A stretch of 64,000 nucleotides of DNA. It comes from Molanna angustata (lineage: Eukaryota; Arthropoda; Insecta; Trichoptera; Molannidae). The DNA lies in NCBI GenBank assembly GCA_963576475.1, contig OY754974.1:6992974-7056973 (forward strand), in the 5' to 3' direction. How positions within the stretch are numbered: position 1 is the first letter of the stretch; the number at the start of each line of letters is the position of its first letter. Below are positions 19,930-30,303 of the stretch, piece after piece. The translations under genes were made by a program, and so were the position numbers. The notes under the pieces were generated by a model. It saw only the letters and a program-made list of their open reading frames with translations. It searched no databases and was not told where the DNA came from.

Positions 19930-20400
19930 GTGTCTTTTGTTCCAGCAATTGGTGCAGAGAATTCACATGTTGCGCAATGAAGTCAACCGAGACAACGATA
20001 AGAGCCAAATTTCCACACCATAAACTGGCCACACCCAGCCTCTCGTCGAACTATTCGCTAGACTCTCGCCCGGAAAATTAGACCTTACCGACGTCCTTTT
20101 CAATACTTATTTTATTTCATCTCGCCGGTTTATTAATACAGTACGACCAATTATTCTAGGCTGCAATTAAAATGGCGCCTTCGTACAAAGGCTCACAAAT
20201 AATAAATTGATTAATTCCCCCGTTGTGTTTCGCTTACGTAGTTTTCTATGTCCGGTAACACCTCTAATGAACTACGCCCACACGCAGTTTTGGTGTTTTG
20301 TTTAACAAAATCATTTTATCAAACCCTAAGTGAAGGTTAAGTGCGGCTTGTTACGTCGTCGACTCCCAAGTGTACCAACTGAGCGAGTTGAAAAAATTAT
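19930..20400. other. GC- and CpG-richer unique block
   Basis: Base composition rises clearly above the surroundings (for example AACTGGCCACACCCAGCCTC, CTCTCGCCCGGAAAATTAG, AATGGCGCCTTCGTAC). No match to the repeat families and no long frame. Such unique patches in insect intergenic DNA can be conserved regulatory elements, but nothing here proves that. Confidence 0.35.
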
Positions 20401-20789
20401 AATTTAAACAAATTGATATTTCAACCGTCATATTGTAGGTACAAAAATGACTAATTTGAAAACAAAATACCAAGTTCCCATAATTAAATTAAGAAACTGC
20501 TTACATAATCCACAAAAAGAATAAATAAATTGATTTATCTAATATAAGTATTAGGGAAGTAGCAGAGGCGAGCGGTAGATATATATTTATTTAGTAAGGA
20601 TAGTATTTGGTGTAGGTATACGCCTTTGATTTAGACTATATTATCATCTTCTCTTTTTAAAAGATCAGTGAGCTGTGTTGCAGGAGTCAGTAATTGCTTT
20701 GTTCTCACCTTATCCGCCCTTGCTTCAAAACCTTGCCAAATATCAATTCATATAAGTTTCCACAGTATTTTTATTAAACTTCCGACGGC
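20401..20789. other. No feature recognised
   Basis: AT-rich DNA. No ORF or shared repeat. Confidence 0.35.
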
Positions 20790-21045
20790 CGGAAATCTAC
20801 AGTAGAGGAAACCTAGACTCTGGTAGAGTAAACGGAGAACTGGAGGCAGAATCGCTTCCTCCAACTGATACTCAAGGGAAAAATGGAGGAACGAAGAGGA
20901 ACTTGGTCAAAATAGATGTCTTGGCTGCACATTATCTCGGAAGAAGCCGGGATAAGACGAACGGAGTAACTGTTGTGGGTAGCACAGTACAGGGAAGCCT
21001 TACCTCGGTAATCTCGGAGTAAGAGACACCTGAAATTGTACTAGA
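20790..21045 (+). pseudogene. RTE-like retrotransposon C-terminal tail, decayed
   Basis: In plus frames the segment reads LILKGKMEERRGTWSK, then SWLHIISEEAGIRRTE and LLWVAQYREALPR. This matches the usual 'GK-EG-RG-GR, SWL-NIREWTGI, ELF-AQDRE-W' layout of RTE-like ORF ends. Several stops and frame changes interrupt it and the catalytic core is absent. Confidence 0.6.
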
Positions 21046-21114
21046 AAAAGGCAAGAAAAAATGTACAATAGTTTTAAATTAACATCAACATGACGTGTTT
21101 GTACTGCAGAACAT

Positions 21115-21295
21115 CATCATTATCATCATACGATCGACAGAATGGATGAGTCCAGAAATCTCTTCCATTCTAGTCTTTCCGTTGCTTTTTTGCAATTCCT
21201 GATTTGTAGTACGGATGTACCTACGCAGACATAGTCCATCCATAGCAGTTCAAGTATTCCTGGTCTTCTACGTCCTTGTAGTACGGAAATTGTGA
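21115..21295 (-). pseudogene. RTE-like retrotransposon C-terminal tail, opposite orientation
   Basis: The minus strand is open through GRRRPGILELLWMDYV, then VLQIRNCKKATERLEWKRFL. The 'RRRPG...LxWxDYV...LxIRNxxxxATxRLxWxxxL' spacing is that of RTE-like ORF ends. It faces the plus-strand tail at 20790-21045. Confidence 0.6.
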
Positions 21296-23224
21296 GGAAG
21301 AACACAGGCCTCCCAACCTCCTATTACACTCCCCTATGCATCTCCCATCTACTAGGATCCAACTATGAAATTCGTTAGTAAAGAAGACAAAAAAGGGTAA
21401 AAATAAATATTAAATTAGAAACTTATTAAAACACGCATTACAAGACAGACCTTCTGAAAGTACCGCCCATTTCATACAACGGAGGCGTTAAATGAAAAGA
21501 TTGAAAAAAGAGATATTAGAATTAATATAATAGAGATGAGGACGGAGTGTTTGTGAGGGAGTGCGATAGAAAGAGAGGTCAGAGTGGTGTCACGGTTGAC
21601 TTGCTCCAGTGTCCGTTGGCATATAATTCTGACCGTATGTCAGTCGTTGGTCCCATCCCCTCAACTGACAGATGTAATATAGTCGTTTCTGTGCGTAATG
21701 CACCGCTGATGAAGTACAAACGAACGGAAATGTGAGGATATATGGTTTTGGGTTTGGTCAGTATTAATATAAATTATGGAAATGTTAACCTGTAATGACA
21801 TACGCGTCGGTAATATTGGACTTTGATGAAAATAGATTCCATCAAAAAAAAATTTTTACGTTTTTATGTTTAATTAAAAACGATTAACCGATAAATGAAA
21901 ATACCTGATAATTCTTGATCCTGATGTAAAAAAACAACCATTATTTCATTTTATATAGAATCTTCTACGTTAGATGTATGAGAAAATCTCAATTATTCGT
22001 AGTTGAAATAAAATATGTTGAATTAGAATCATAAAAGTATATTCGAACAGATAGCCTTCAGGGCTAAATTAGTCTCCAATGCTGCATGTTTTGGTTTAGA
22101 TTTTATTTTTTTTGCAAAAAAATATGACTCAATAGGTAAATAAGTATTGGATCAAAACTTGATAATACCAATTTTGATACAAAATATACATTAAAAACTC
22201 ATCGAGAACCAAATTCTCTGACTATGTCTAAAAACTCTGCTTCGCCTGTTAAATCGGAGGAATGACTATGAGTTGCAAGCAACTAACCGAAACGCATATT
22301 ACAAGTTAGCAATTTAATGTTTAGATCTGTTTTATGATAAGCAAAGTGTTGGGGTGTGATGGAACGAATTGTGAATGAAAACACCAAACAATTCATACAT
22401 CAATAAAGCAATGGAACTATGGAACAAGGAAACATGACATTATCTAATCATTTTATTTCTCAACAACCACTGATTTTATCTATACATTTTTCAAATTGAA
22501 TTACCCAATTGTTGTATGTGCTCCGAACAATAAAGGTGTGAAACAAAGCGATCATTTTTCGACAAGTTGAATATAGAGTTCGTTCGTTCATTCGTTTACT
22601 AGATCGTTTTGTCTTACTGAATGAAGAAATTGGTGAAATACAGGAGCGCCTCCTGGAATTGGTCGATTACTCGCAGACATAGCAATTTTTACATGAACAA
22701 TACTAATTATAATTACAAAACAAGGAAAGAAAGAAACAAGTTTTATATTCCTTTCTGATTTTTGTGGTACTGAAAACGTTTATTCTAGATCCCACAAAAC
22801 GACAATCTTTAAAATGTCTCCATCTTATGAAACGAAAGAATATCAAAAATTTTGTCAACAACACTTATCAATTTTTTAGAGAGCGTTATCAGGAATAACA
22901 AATATTGCTTGCCTGGAAATGCTTTTGATTAATAAATAACGTTGAAATGATATAAGAAAGCCACCCATAAGAGACAGGTCTACCACAATCAAATGTGCCG
23001 AGGTCAGGAGAAAAAAACAGAATTCTAGGATGTGTTAAAAGATCGCGACTCTCAGCATTGAATATAATTAGAATGACAAAATACCTTTGAAAAATATTGA
23101 AAAAATCATTTTGAAAACTGATAAATATACTTAAACACGTTTGTAATATTCTGATTATATTTGATTACTTCTGTATCGTATGGTAGGTAAGCTGTGGTAA
23201 TTATCATGAGCGACATTTCGGGAA

Positions 23225-23225
<1 letters not shown>
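21296..23225. other. No gene recognised
   Basis: Mostly AT-rich and unique by eye. A richer patch at about 21535-21740 (GAGGGAGTGCGATAGAAAGA, CCTCAACTGACAGATG) holds a 62-residue frame without recognisable motifs. I would not call it a gene. Confidence 0.35.
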
Positions 23226-23227
<2 letters not shown>

Positions 23228-23307
<80 letters not shown>

Positions 23308-23316
23308 CTCTCTCTC
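23228..23316. repeat. (TC)n microsatellite
   Basis: About 44 TC repeats with interruptions (CGCTC, CTATC) near the end. Confidence 0.98.
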
Positions 23317-24178
23317 TATCACACTGACTCTCTACCACACTGAAATTTTAATGTCAAAATTAACTTTGGTAAGGTAATATTGATATATTGAATTCCTTCT
23401 CAAATAAAAAATCCAAGAATAAATGGATTCCAAAAATTATTAGGATTATGGAATGAGTATGGCAGTATATACATTCATAACTCACTATTCACAGTAATTA
23501 AGCTAAAGATACGATGAAATACATGAAGATGACATAGACTTATCTTTAAACAACACAAGATATGGTATCAAATTCATATTTCATCTATAAAAAACTTGTC
23601 TCCTAAATATTTTTTCAAGTGTTAAAAAAATATTCCATTTATTATGTCTTTGCGTAAGACCAAATTAAAAATGACAAAGCAGAAAGATTTTTCTTGTTTT
23701 GTCCAGTGGATATCAAATTTCTACGGTAGTAGATAATAAGAAATAATAAAATAAATGGTTTGGAGATAAAGATGACTGGACATGTAAATTATTATATTTG
23801 TTTTTACTTTTCCAGGTGGTCACATGTCATGTATCACAGTGAAATTGGATAACCATAAAATTACCACTGGATACGAAAAATATGTTGAACCATGATACAA
23901 TATAATACAGAGACGTCCTTAGAATATTGGAGAGCAGATTTACCTACTGACTACTATCACGTTAAAGGGGATATTTTAAGGTAAAGACATTTCCCACGAA
24001 AAGCATGTGTATTAATTATTTCTTTGCTGTGTCCCGCCATTTAAAAAAAAAATTGTAGACCGTGTGTGTGTATTGTGTGTATCATTGTTCATATTTTGTA
24101 GACGATTTGTATTTCATTAATTTATTAAATGAAAAATATACCTATATTATGATAGAAATATGATGTGTTTTCTGTGTT
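23317..24178. other. No feature recognised
   Basis: AT-rich DNA with no supported ORF or repeat. Confidence 0.35.
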
Positions 24179-24181
24179 TTT

Positions 24182-24335
24182 TTGCAAGCGGCTATTCCTA
24201 AAGAGAATACACTTGGCCCTTTGATACCACATTTTTTGCGAGTGGCTGTTCCTAAGGAGAATACACTTGCCCTTTGATACCATATTTTTGCGAGTGGCTG
24301 TTCCTAAGGAGAACAAATTTGATACCACATTTTTT
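24182..24335. repeat. About 54-bp tandem repeat, 3 units
   Basis: GGCTGTTCCTAAGGAGAA recurs at about 24190, 24244 and 24297, each followed by a CTTTGATACCACATTTTTTG-like stretch. The third unit is shortened. The minus-strand frame at 24125-24460 is a by-product of this array. Confidence 0.85.
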
Positions 24336-24654
24336 TCTGTATTATATAAAATGTATTTGAATCTCTCATAAAATATTTTTATTGAATGATTACTACATAT
24401 TTTAGATAAAACTGAACGAATCCAAACAAGAGTGTAAAAATCGTCAAATCTCTTATCCATGATTCGTAATTTTTTTTAATTATTTTTACTGGACTTTTCG
24501 TTTATATTTATTTTTAGTGTACGTACCTACATTGTGTTATTTTATTTTTGTCTCGCTTATATGTACCTGTAAAGTATAAACAATTATTGTGTAAAAGACC
24601 ATCACCAGGCGTTTATTAAATAAATTAAAACAATCTTTGTTAAAACTGTATGAA
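24336..24654. other. No feature recognised
   Basis: AT-rich DNA. No gene or repeat supported. Confidence 0.35.
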
Positions 24655-24800
24655 ATCCTTTGAAACTTTCTCTTATATTTATTTGCATTATTTTTATTTC
24701 CAACGGGAAATTGAACTCAGGACGCCGGCACAGAAATCAAAAGACTTTCCACTGTACTATTGCAGTCGATATTTGATTGAAATGAGTGTCTTGGACACTG
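24655..24800 (-). mobile_element. SINE-C fragment
   Basis: On the minus strand GTGCCGGCGTCCTGAGTTCA then ATTTCCC resembles a tRNA T-arm/box B, with a decayed head (TCGACTGCAATAGTACAG). Shared with 16070-16235. Confidence 0.45.
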
Positions 24801-25435
24801 GACACTACTGCATCTTTGACTACATACTTATGTTGTCTTCATACTGACTTTAATAAAACATTTGTATAATTTTTATTCATCTTTATTCTTTGACAAGAGG
24901 CTCTTTAAAATATTTGTCGTGAGACTATAAACGCAGTGTATAAATAATAACGATTTTCGCTCAAGTGTTAGCAACACTTCACTGGAAGACCAATTATTAC
25001 AATTTTTTTAGTATGGCCACCCATGAAAATTAAAGCGTCAGGTCACTATGAGTTTAAATAAATAGAAGTTATGGGTGCTGATGTTGAATCTTGATTGTGA
25101 AGTTTAAAAAATATAATTAAATTAATGTTTTGTACGGACACAGTGTTAATTAATAGAAAAAAAACTCTTAGACAACGATGCTATCTTGAAACATATAAAC
25201 TCATGTTAGTGTACACAGGATGTTTATTAATTGAGCAACAAAATTACGAAATATTTATTGAAGGTAATCTAATAAATAAATACTTATATTCTGATCATCT
25301 TTATATAAATCAATATACCTATAGAACAACTCGAATGATTATAATGTTACGTCATCACAATTAGGTAATACAAAATCGGTACATTCTTTAGAAATATGTG
25401 ATTACTAGTGAACCCCCGGCAAACTTCGTATTGCA
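24801..25435. other. No feature recognised
   Basis: AT-rich DNA. A 79-residue frame at 25125-25364 has no recognisable motif. Confidence 0.35.
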
Positions 25436-25805
25436 TGTATAATTAAAAATAGTCCTTCATTACCACCCGTCGCTTCAGACCCTTCAGTACCTCCTGTCCC
25501 TTCAGTACCTCCCATCCCTTCAGCACCATCCGTCCCTTCAGGCCGTTCAGTACCTCCCGTCCCTTCTGTACATCCCATCCCTTCAGGCCCTTCAGTACCT
25601 CCCGTCCCTTTAGTACCACCCATCCCTTCAGGCCCTTCAATACCTTCAGTACTTCCCGTCCCTTCAGGCCATTCCGCCCCTTCGGGCCTTTCAGTACCTC
25701 CCGTCACTTCAGAACCTCCCGTCCTTCATTACCGCCCGTCCCTTCAGGCCCTTCAGTACCTCCCGTCCCTTCAGGCCTTTCAGTATACCCCGTACCTTCA
25801 GTTCA
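25436..25805. repeat. Degenerate 12/15-bp minisatellite (CCCGTCCCTTCAGGC type)
   Basis: Words such as CCTCCCGTCCCTTCAG and GCCCTTCAGTA alternate in 12- and 15-base steps, giving about 27-bp composites. Because steps are multiples of three, the minus strand reads as Gly/Thr/Glu/Pro repeats (GTGGTEGPEG-like). I treat this as a minisatellite, not a gene: there is no start context, exon structure or non-repeat domain. Confidence 0.8.
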
Positions 25806-26110
25806 TCTGATGAAGAAGAAGAAGAAATTTTTTTAATCTAGACAATTCATCAAACTTTTATTGCAATCGGATGAACGGTTCCCAGGATAGTCCACCTTCA
25901 TAGGTAAAATGAACTAATACCCAATGAAGAAGAAGAAAATATTTTTAATACAGAAACCATTCCGGGCATACTCTCGATAATTCACCAAAGTTTCATTGCA
26001 ATCTGATGAACGGTTTAGGAGCGCATTCAACACAAAGATACACACATTTATGCATACATATATACAAACATTCATACATATATACAAACATTCAAATTTA
26101 TAATATAGAT
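25806..26110 (+). mobile_element. Dispersed repeat with GAAGAAGAAG and CATACATATA tract
   Basis: GATGAAGAAGAAGAAGAA and CAATCGGATGAACGGTT occur twice in related form (25806-25885 and about 25920-26015), then ACACAAAGATACACACATTT and CATACATATATACAAACATT. This pattern is common in insect dispersed repeats. Its class is not determined. Confidence 0.5.
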
Positions 26111-27039
26111 TTGTCGGTATCTTCTGTAGAAATATGTGATTATTTGTCAATTAATTTCTGAACGATATTTTTTCAGCGTCTTTGAATTTCCTTACTATAA
26201 TATTTATATTGTTTTTTATTTATTAAAAAAAAGAATATCATCGTACATACCAAACGAAAATAACATAATATTTTGGAAGTTAACTTTGTGGCACATTTAA
26301 AATAAGTAAATTTAGAACTGTTATCTGCCCTGAGATAGAAGTGGTCACTTCATTACTGGTCGTATCCAACAACTCCTTCGTGGTATAACAAATCAAATAC
26401 GCGTGAAGAAAATTTGTATAAATATATTTATGTGGCAGTGAAAAAAATACAAAATTATATTAATTTAACAAACCAAGCTTAGTTTATTACATATAACTAA
26501 CTTTCTATGAAAAAATGTAATAAGCAATAATAAATAATGTAAGAAAAAAAAACACCCTGTATTTGCTACTGCGTGTGTTAAAAAAATGTCAGCAAATACA
26601 ATATTTTATTTATTCAACATCGTCAATCTTTTTTAATTAATATCAAAGCTCAGGTAATGGGTGGGTTCAGAGTGTTAATCAGTTTATTTCATCAAAATTA
26701 ATCAAATGATTCCTTCTGAATTCCTCCAATAATTCACGCAATATATTGGTTTAATTACACTTTTTTTTCATTCGCGAATTCCCACTGATTTTCATAGCTT
26801 TGATGAGAAACATTAATTTTCAACGCTGCTGATGATAAATACGCTTTTTCGGGTTGATTTATACCCATGTGACGTACAGAGTGTTAGATCCGTGATAAAC
26901 TAAATATATTATTTTAAAATATTTATACGACCGTTTTAATTTCAAGTGTCATATGACCATTTAAATACATGAGTATAGTGGTGTCATGATACACTTTGAA
27001 AAACTTAATAAATGATTAATTTAAATGTTCATTCTTTAA

Positions 27040-27040
<1 letters not shown>
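26111..27040. other. No gene recognised
   Basis: AT-rich DNA with no supported frame or repeat. Confidence 0.35.

Positions 27041-27081
<41 letters not shown>
27041..27081. repeat. Poly-A tract, about 40 bases
   Basis: Uninterrupted A run. It could be the tail of a retroposon whose body is unrecognisable, or simple slippage. Confidence 0.95.
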
Positions 27082-27082
<1 letters not shown>

Positions 27083-27099
27083 AGACCCCGTAGATATTG

Positions 27100-27150
27100 G
27101 GTATTTTGCCATACAAATTGTATGAAACGATGTCGTCACTAATTTCAATT
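27100..27150 (+). mobile_element. Repeat F fragment
   Basis: CATACAAATTGTATGAAACG then ATGTCGTCACTAATTTCAAT matches copies at 38516-38555 and 58262-58300. Only this short block is present. Confidence 0.6.
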
Positions 27151-27248
27151 TTATTGTAGTACCTAGATCTCATGTAATATCTGACATAATATTCCAGGTC
27201 TCATAGAAGTTTGAGATCTACATAGGTACTACTGAAATGTATTTTTTG

Positions 27249-27308
27249 AGTTCCTGGTTCTCCTTAAATATTCCAACTTCGACACTACATATTGAGATGT
27301 CGAAAATT
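27249..27308 (-). mobile_element. MITE-A fragment
   Basis: GAGTTCCTGGTTCTCC, AATATTCCAACTTCG and ATTGAGATG are the reverse of the MITE-A left-middle block. Confidence 0.65.
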
Positions 27309-27373
27309 TTTCAATAATCATTAATTATCTAAATCGAATAAGTATATTTTTTTAATCGAATATATTTTTATTA

Positions 27374-27650
27374 TTGCATATGCGCAAACATTGGATTTTT
27401 TTCCCTGTCGGGAGTCAAAGATATTTTTTAACATATTTTTAATTATCTCAATAGAGACGAAGTTGGAATATTTATTGTAGGAGAACCGGGAAATCAAGGC
27501 ACCTACAGGGCTTACGACCTGTCATCGGCTGGTTTACGTGATCACTTTATGCGCTTGCGCAACGTTCACCAATTATGCCTTTTTAATGAGATCCCTATCA
27601 ATTCAATTTTGAAACATCTATATATTGTAATACTGAAATTCTTTTCGTAA
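27374..27650 (+). mobile_element. MITE-A copy with left terminus
   Basis: Starts at the inverted end TTGCATATGCGCAAACATTG followed by GATTTTTTTCCCTGTCGGG. It continues through AATAGAGACGAAGTTGGAAT, AAGGCACCTACAGGGCTTAC and TTGCGCAACGTTCACC to CTGAAATTCTTTTCG. The 3' third is missing. A close match is the copy at 62232-62450. Confidence 0.8.
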
Positions 27651-27806
27651 CCAGCCGATGACAGGTCGTAAGCCCTGTAGGTGCCTTGCCGAGTTTCACG
27701 TAAACCAGCCGATGACAGGTCGTAAGCCCTGTAGGTGCCTTGATTTCCCGGTTCTCCTACAATAAATATTCCAACTTCGTCTCTATTGAGATAATTAAAA
27801 ATCTGT
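27651..27806 (-). mobile_element. MITE-A inverted copy with a short tandem duplication
   Basis: The reverse of the MITE-A middle. AACCAGCCGATGACAGGTCG to GTAGGTGCCTTG appears twice (27651-27690 and 27703-27743), then the copy runs through TATTCCAACTTCGTCTCTAT to AAAATCTGTT. With 27432-27560 it makes a large inverted repeat. Confidence 0.8.
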
Positions 27807-27811
27807 TAAAA

Positions 27812-28100
27812 AATATATTTTTTTAATTGCATATACGCAAATATTGGATTTTTTTCCCTGTCGGGAGTCAAATGATATTTTTATTGGCAATTACATCTCA
27901 ATAGAGACGAAGTTGGGATATTATAAAAGAACCAGGAACTCCACCTACAGGGCTTACGACCTGTCATCGGCTGATTTACGTGATCACTTTATGCGTATAG
28001 TAACGTTCACCAATTATGCCTTTATTACAAATAAAACTAATTTCTCAATAGATGGCGTTACAAAAAAGGTTTGTTCGTTACCTCATAAATGAAGTGTTTA
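27812..28100 (+). mobile_element. MITE-A copy, diverged, with left terminus and 3' part
   Basis: Left end AATTGCATATACGCAAATAT, body with ACATCTCAATAGAGACGAAG, a CTGATTTACGTGATCACTTT block, then the 3' part GATGGCGTTACAAAAAAGG. Internal deletions are present. The frame at 27844-28092 crosses it and is accidental. Confidence 0.75.
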
Positions 28101-28286
28101 CACATTATTCAAATATACCTATAGAACTTTACACATTATTCAAATATACCTATAGAACTTTACACATTATTCAAATATACCTATAGAACTTTACACATTA
28201 TTCAAATATACCTATAGAACTTTACACATTATTCAAATATACCTATAGAACTTTACACATTATTCAAATATACCTATAGAACTTTA
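28101..28286. repeat. 31-bp tandem repeat, 6 units
   Basis: Unit ACACATTATTCAAATATACC plus TATAGAACTTT, with essentially perfect copies from 28101. The last unit runs into a reversed MITE-A scrap (28287-28320: AGGGAACTCAATAAAGGCAT), so the array sits between two MITE-A pieces. Confidence 0.95.
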
Positions 28287-28399
28287 AAATGATAAGGGAA
28301 CTCAATAAAGGCATAATTGGTGAACATATCTGTTTATATTTATACAAATTTTTAGGGTTCTAGCTATTAATGTTTTTGAGATATATGATAGGTAATATT

Positions 28400-28715
28400 A
28401 AACGAAAATTCAAATGTCGATAACCCCTGACTGGGAAGATAATTCGAAATACTGAGAATAAAAGTTTTGTAAGCCTAAAATTTTATATTATGTATTTTAA
28501 AATTTTGGGCTCTGTGCATCAAACGGATAAAAAAATATTAAGGGAGGACGGACACATAGACACAGACACACAAAATGTTCTACTGTGAATTCTGAGTTAA
28601 TCCATAATGTATAACATACATGCTGCGAAGCCTCAGTTGGTGTTTTTTTTACTTCAATGTTGGAAAAACCATGCAAAAAGTACACTACTTTGTACAATTC
28701 TATTTTACGGTACTA
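28400..28715 (+). mobile_element. Repeat F copy, right-hand portion
   Basis: GATAACCCCTGACTGGGAAG, TATAAAAGTTTTGTAAGC-like words, GACACACAAAATGTTCTACT, then CATGCTGCGAAGCCTCAGTT. Shares order with 38860-39110 and 58610-58980. The CA tract is short here and long in the 58-kb copy. Confidence 0.7.
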
Positions 28716-28734
28716 AGGTTTATTTTGTCAATTT

Positions 28735-28895
28735 GTTCAAGAAAAATAACAGTAGAGTTACAATTGAAGAGAGCACTGTATGGCACACTTGTGGAGGAGA
28801 CCCTCAAGGGGGCAGTGCTATTGCAGTGTCTTTCCAAAAATGCAGTAAGAAAAATAGTTCTGAAGGTATTGTCGGAAAGACAGTCGAAAGCATAA
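28735..28895 (+). pseudogene. Possible reverse transcriptase scrap
   Basis: One frame reads RVTIEESTVWHTCGGDPQGG, which recalls the stretch leading to the conserved PQG motif of reverse transcriptases. The frame then shifts to AVLLQCLSKNAVRKIVLK. No FADD motif is present. The resemblance rests on a few residues, so this is a guess; it could equally be unrelated DNA in open frames (28607-28963). Confidence 0.3.
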
Positions 28896-28959
28896 TGAAA
28901 AATATGAACACATATATTCTACAAAAAAATTATTCAACTTCCGACGACCGTTTCGGCTT

Positions 28960-29238
28960 ATAAGGCCATAATAAACTGGTGTTGAGTATACAGTTTACAT
29001 TATTTTTATACAGAAATATACAATAGGTAAATAGATTAACAAAATGCATTTATATTATGTTGCTAATAGTGGGAAAATCTGGAAACATAATGATGTATTA
29101 GGAAAGAGACAAGTAATGGGGTGCTTGTGTGAATGAGGGAGAAGGAGGATAAACAATTACATTTAAAATAGGCTTGTTTGTAGATAGGAACAGGTTTGTC
29201 TACTTAAATTTATCATTACAATTTATTTTTCTAATTAA
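28960..29238. other. No feature recognised
   Basis: AT-rich DNA between repeats, with a run of eight G at 29239-29246 at the edge of the next element. Confidence 0.35.
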
Positions 29239-29922
29239 GGGGGGGGACTGCTGCCAACGTACCTATTTTTCAATTTGATATACCATCATTATTTCTTATC
29301 AAATCGTTTTGAAAAAAATAATTTAGATAGTTTGGGTATTAATAAACAAAAATATACCTTAATTTTTTTGATAATGTTCTGTATAAATTCTTGTAGAAAA
29401 ATAATGGCACACTCCGATTTTCAACGTTTATCATATATTTTTGAAAAACTATAAGGCGTAGAGTAATATTTTTTTTTAAATTAAAGAAGACAAAAATATC
29501 TAGAAAAATATGATGTGACGTTGCACTAATGCTTCAGGTTTAGTAAATAAACCTAAAAAACATTTATTTTCCATTCAGCGCCATTGCGTAATAAAAGTTT
29601 TTTTGGTTTATTTACTTAACCTGATGCGTTAATGCAACGTCATATCATATTTTTCCAGGTATTTTGTCCTTCTTTAATTTATAAAAAAAAATGCTCTATA
29701 CCTTATATTTTTTTAGAAATGTAAGATAAATGGCTAAAATCGGGGTATGCTTATTATTTTCCTACAAGAATATATACAGAACATAATCAAAAAGTTAAGG
29801 TAGGTATATTTCTCTTTATTAATATCCAAACTAACTAGGTTATTTTTTTCAAAATGATTCGTTTAGTAATAATGATGGTATATCAAATTGAAAAAATAGG
29901 TACGTTGGCAGCAATCGCCCTC
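29239..29922. mobile_element. 684-bp foldback element flanked by TTAA (piggyBac-type MITE candidate)
   Basis: Almost the whole element is an imperfect palindrome. The left end (GGACTGCTGCCAACGTACCT...) is the reverse complement of the right end (AGGTACGTTGGCAGCAATCG...). The arms pair through the TAATGTTCTGTATA block to the centre near 29580. TTAA lies immediately outside both ends (29235-29238 and 29923-29926), the target used by piggyBac-group transposases. No ORF. A second copy is at 45986-46545. Confidence 0.75.
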
Positions 29923-30019
29923 TTAAATCAAATATTATATTTTTTAATTAGGTACTAATAAAATATGGGTGATAAATTATAATAATTCTTATATGTAAAT
30001 AACAAGATTATACTTAGGA

Positions 30020-30187
30020 CAGCAGCAAAAATTGAGAATTGCTCATTGTTCAATTGCCTCCCATCTGTATAGAATTAGAGTTCTAAATAGCCCACTTTGC
30101 CAGTGTGGTGATGAGGATGAGACAATTGATCATGTATTTTTTAACTGTAAAAATAATTCCGCCTTCAAAAATATATACAAACAATGA
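30020..30187 (+). pseudogene. Non-LTR retrotransposon ORF end with CCHC-like knuckle
   Basis: The frame from 30020 to a TGA at 30185 reads QQQKLRIAHCSIASHLYRIR, then SPLCQCGDEDETIDHVFFNC. The C-x-C-G plus H-x4-C pattern after an 'LR-GH/AH' helix is the zinc-knuckle end found after RNase H in I/R1-like and some jockey-like ORF2 proteins. Everything upstream is missing. A different element starts at 30304. Confidence 0.65.
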
Positions 30188-30303
30188 ATTAAAATCACTC
30201 ACCAATCTCCACTTAAAATCCAACATCTTTTGTCTCTTAATAATTCACGTGTAGGTACTGTCCGTTATTTCAAAATTCCTTTCATTGAAAGACATAAATT
30301 TAT

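Noticed and set aside
21547..21735. 62-residue frame in a richer patch
   Set aside because: No motif, no context and too short to support.
25405..25707. Gly/Thr/Glu/Pro-repeat protein on the minus strand
   Set aside because: A codon-length minisatellite explains it. No signal peptide, non-repeat domain or gene context.
28101..28286. CRISPR-like short repeats
   Set aside because: Perfect 31-bp tandem repeats with no spacers.
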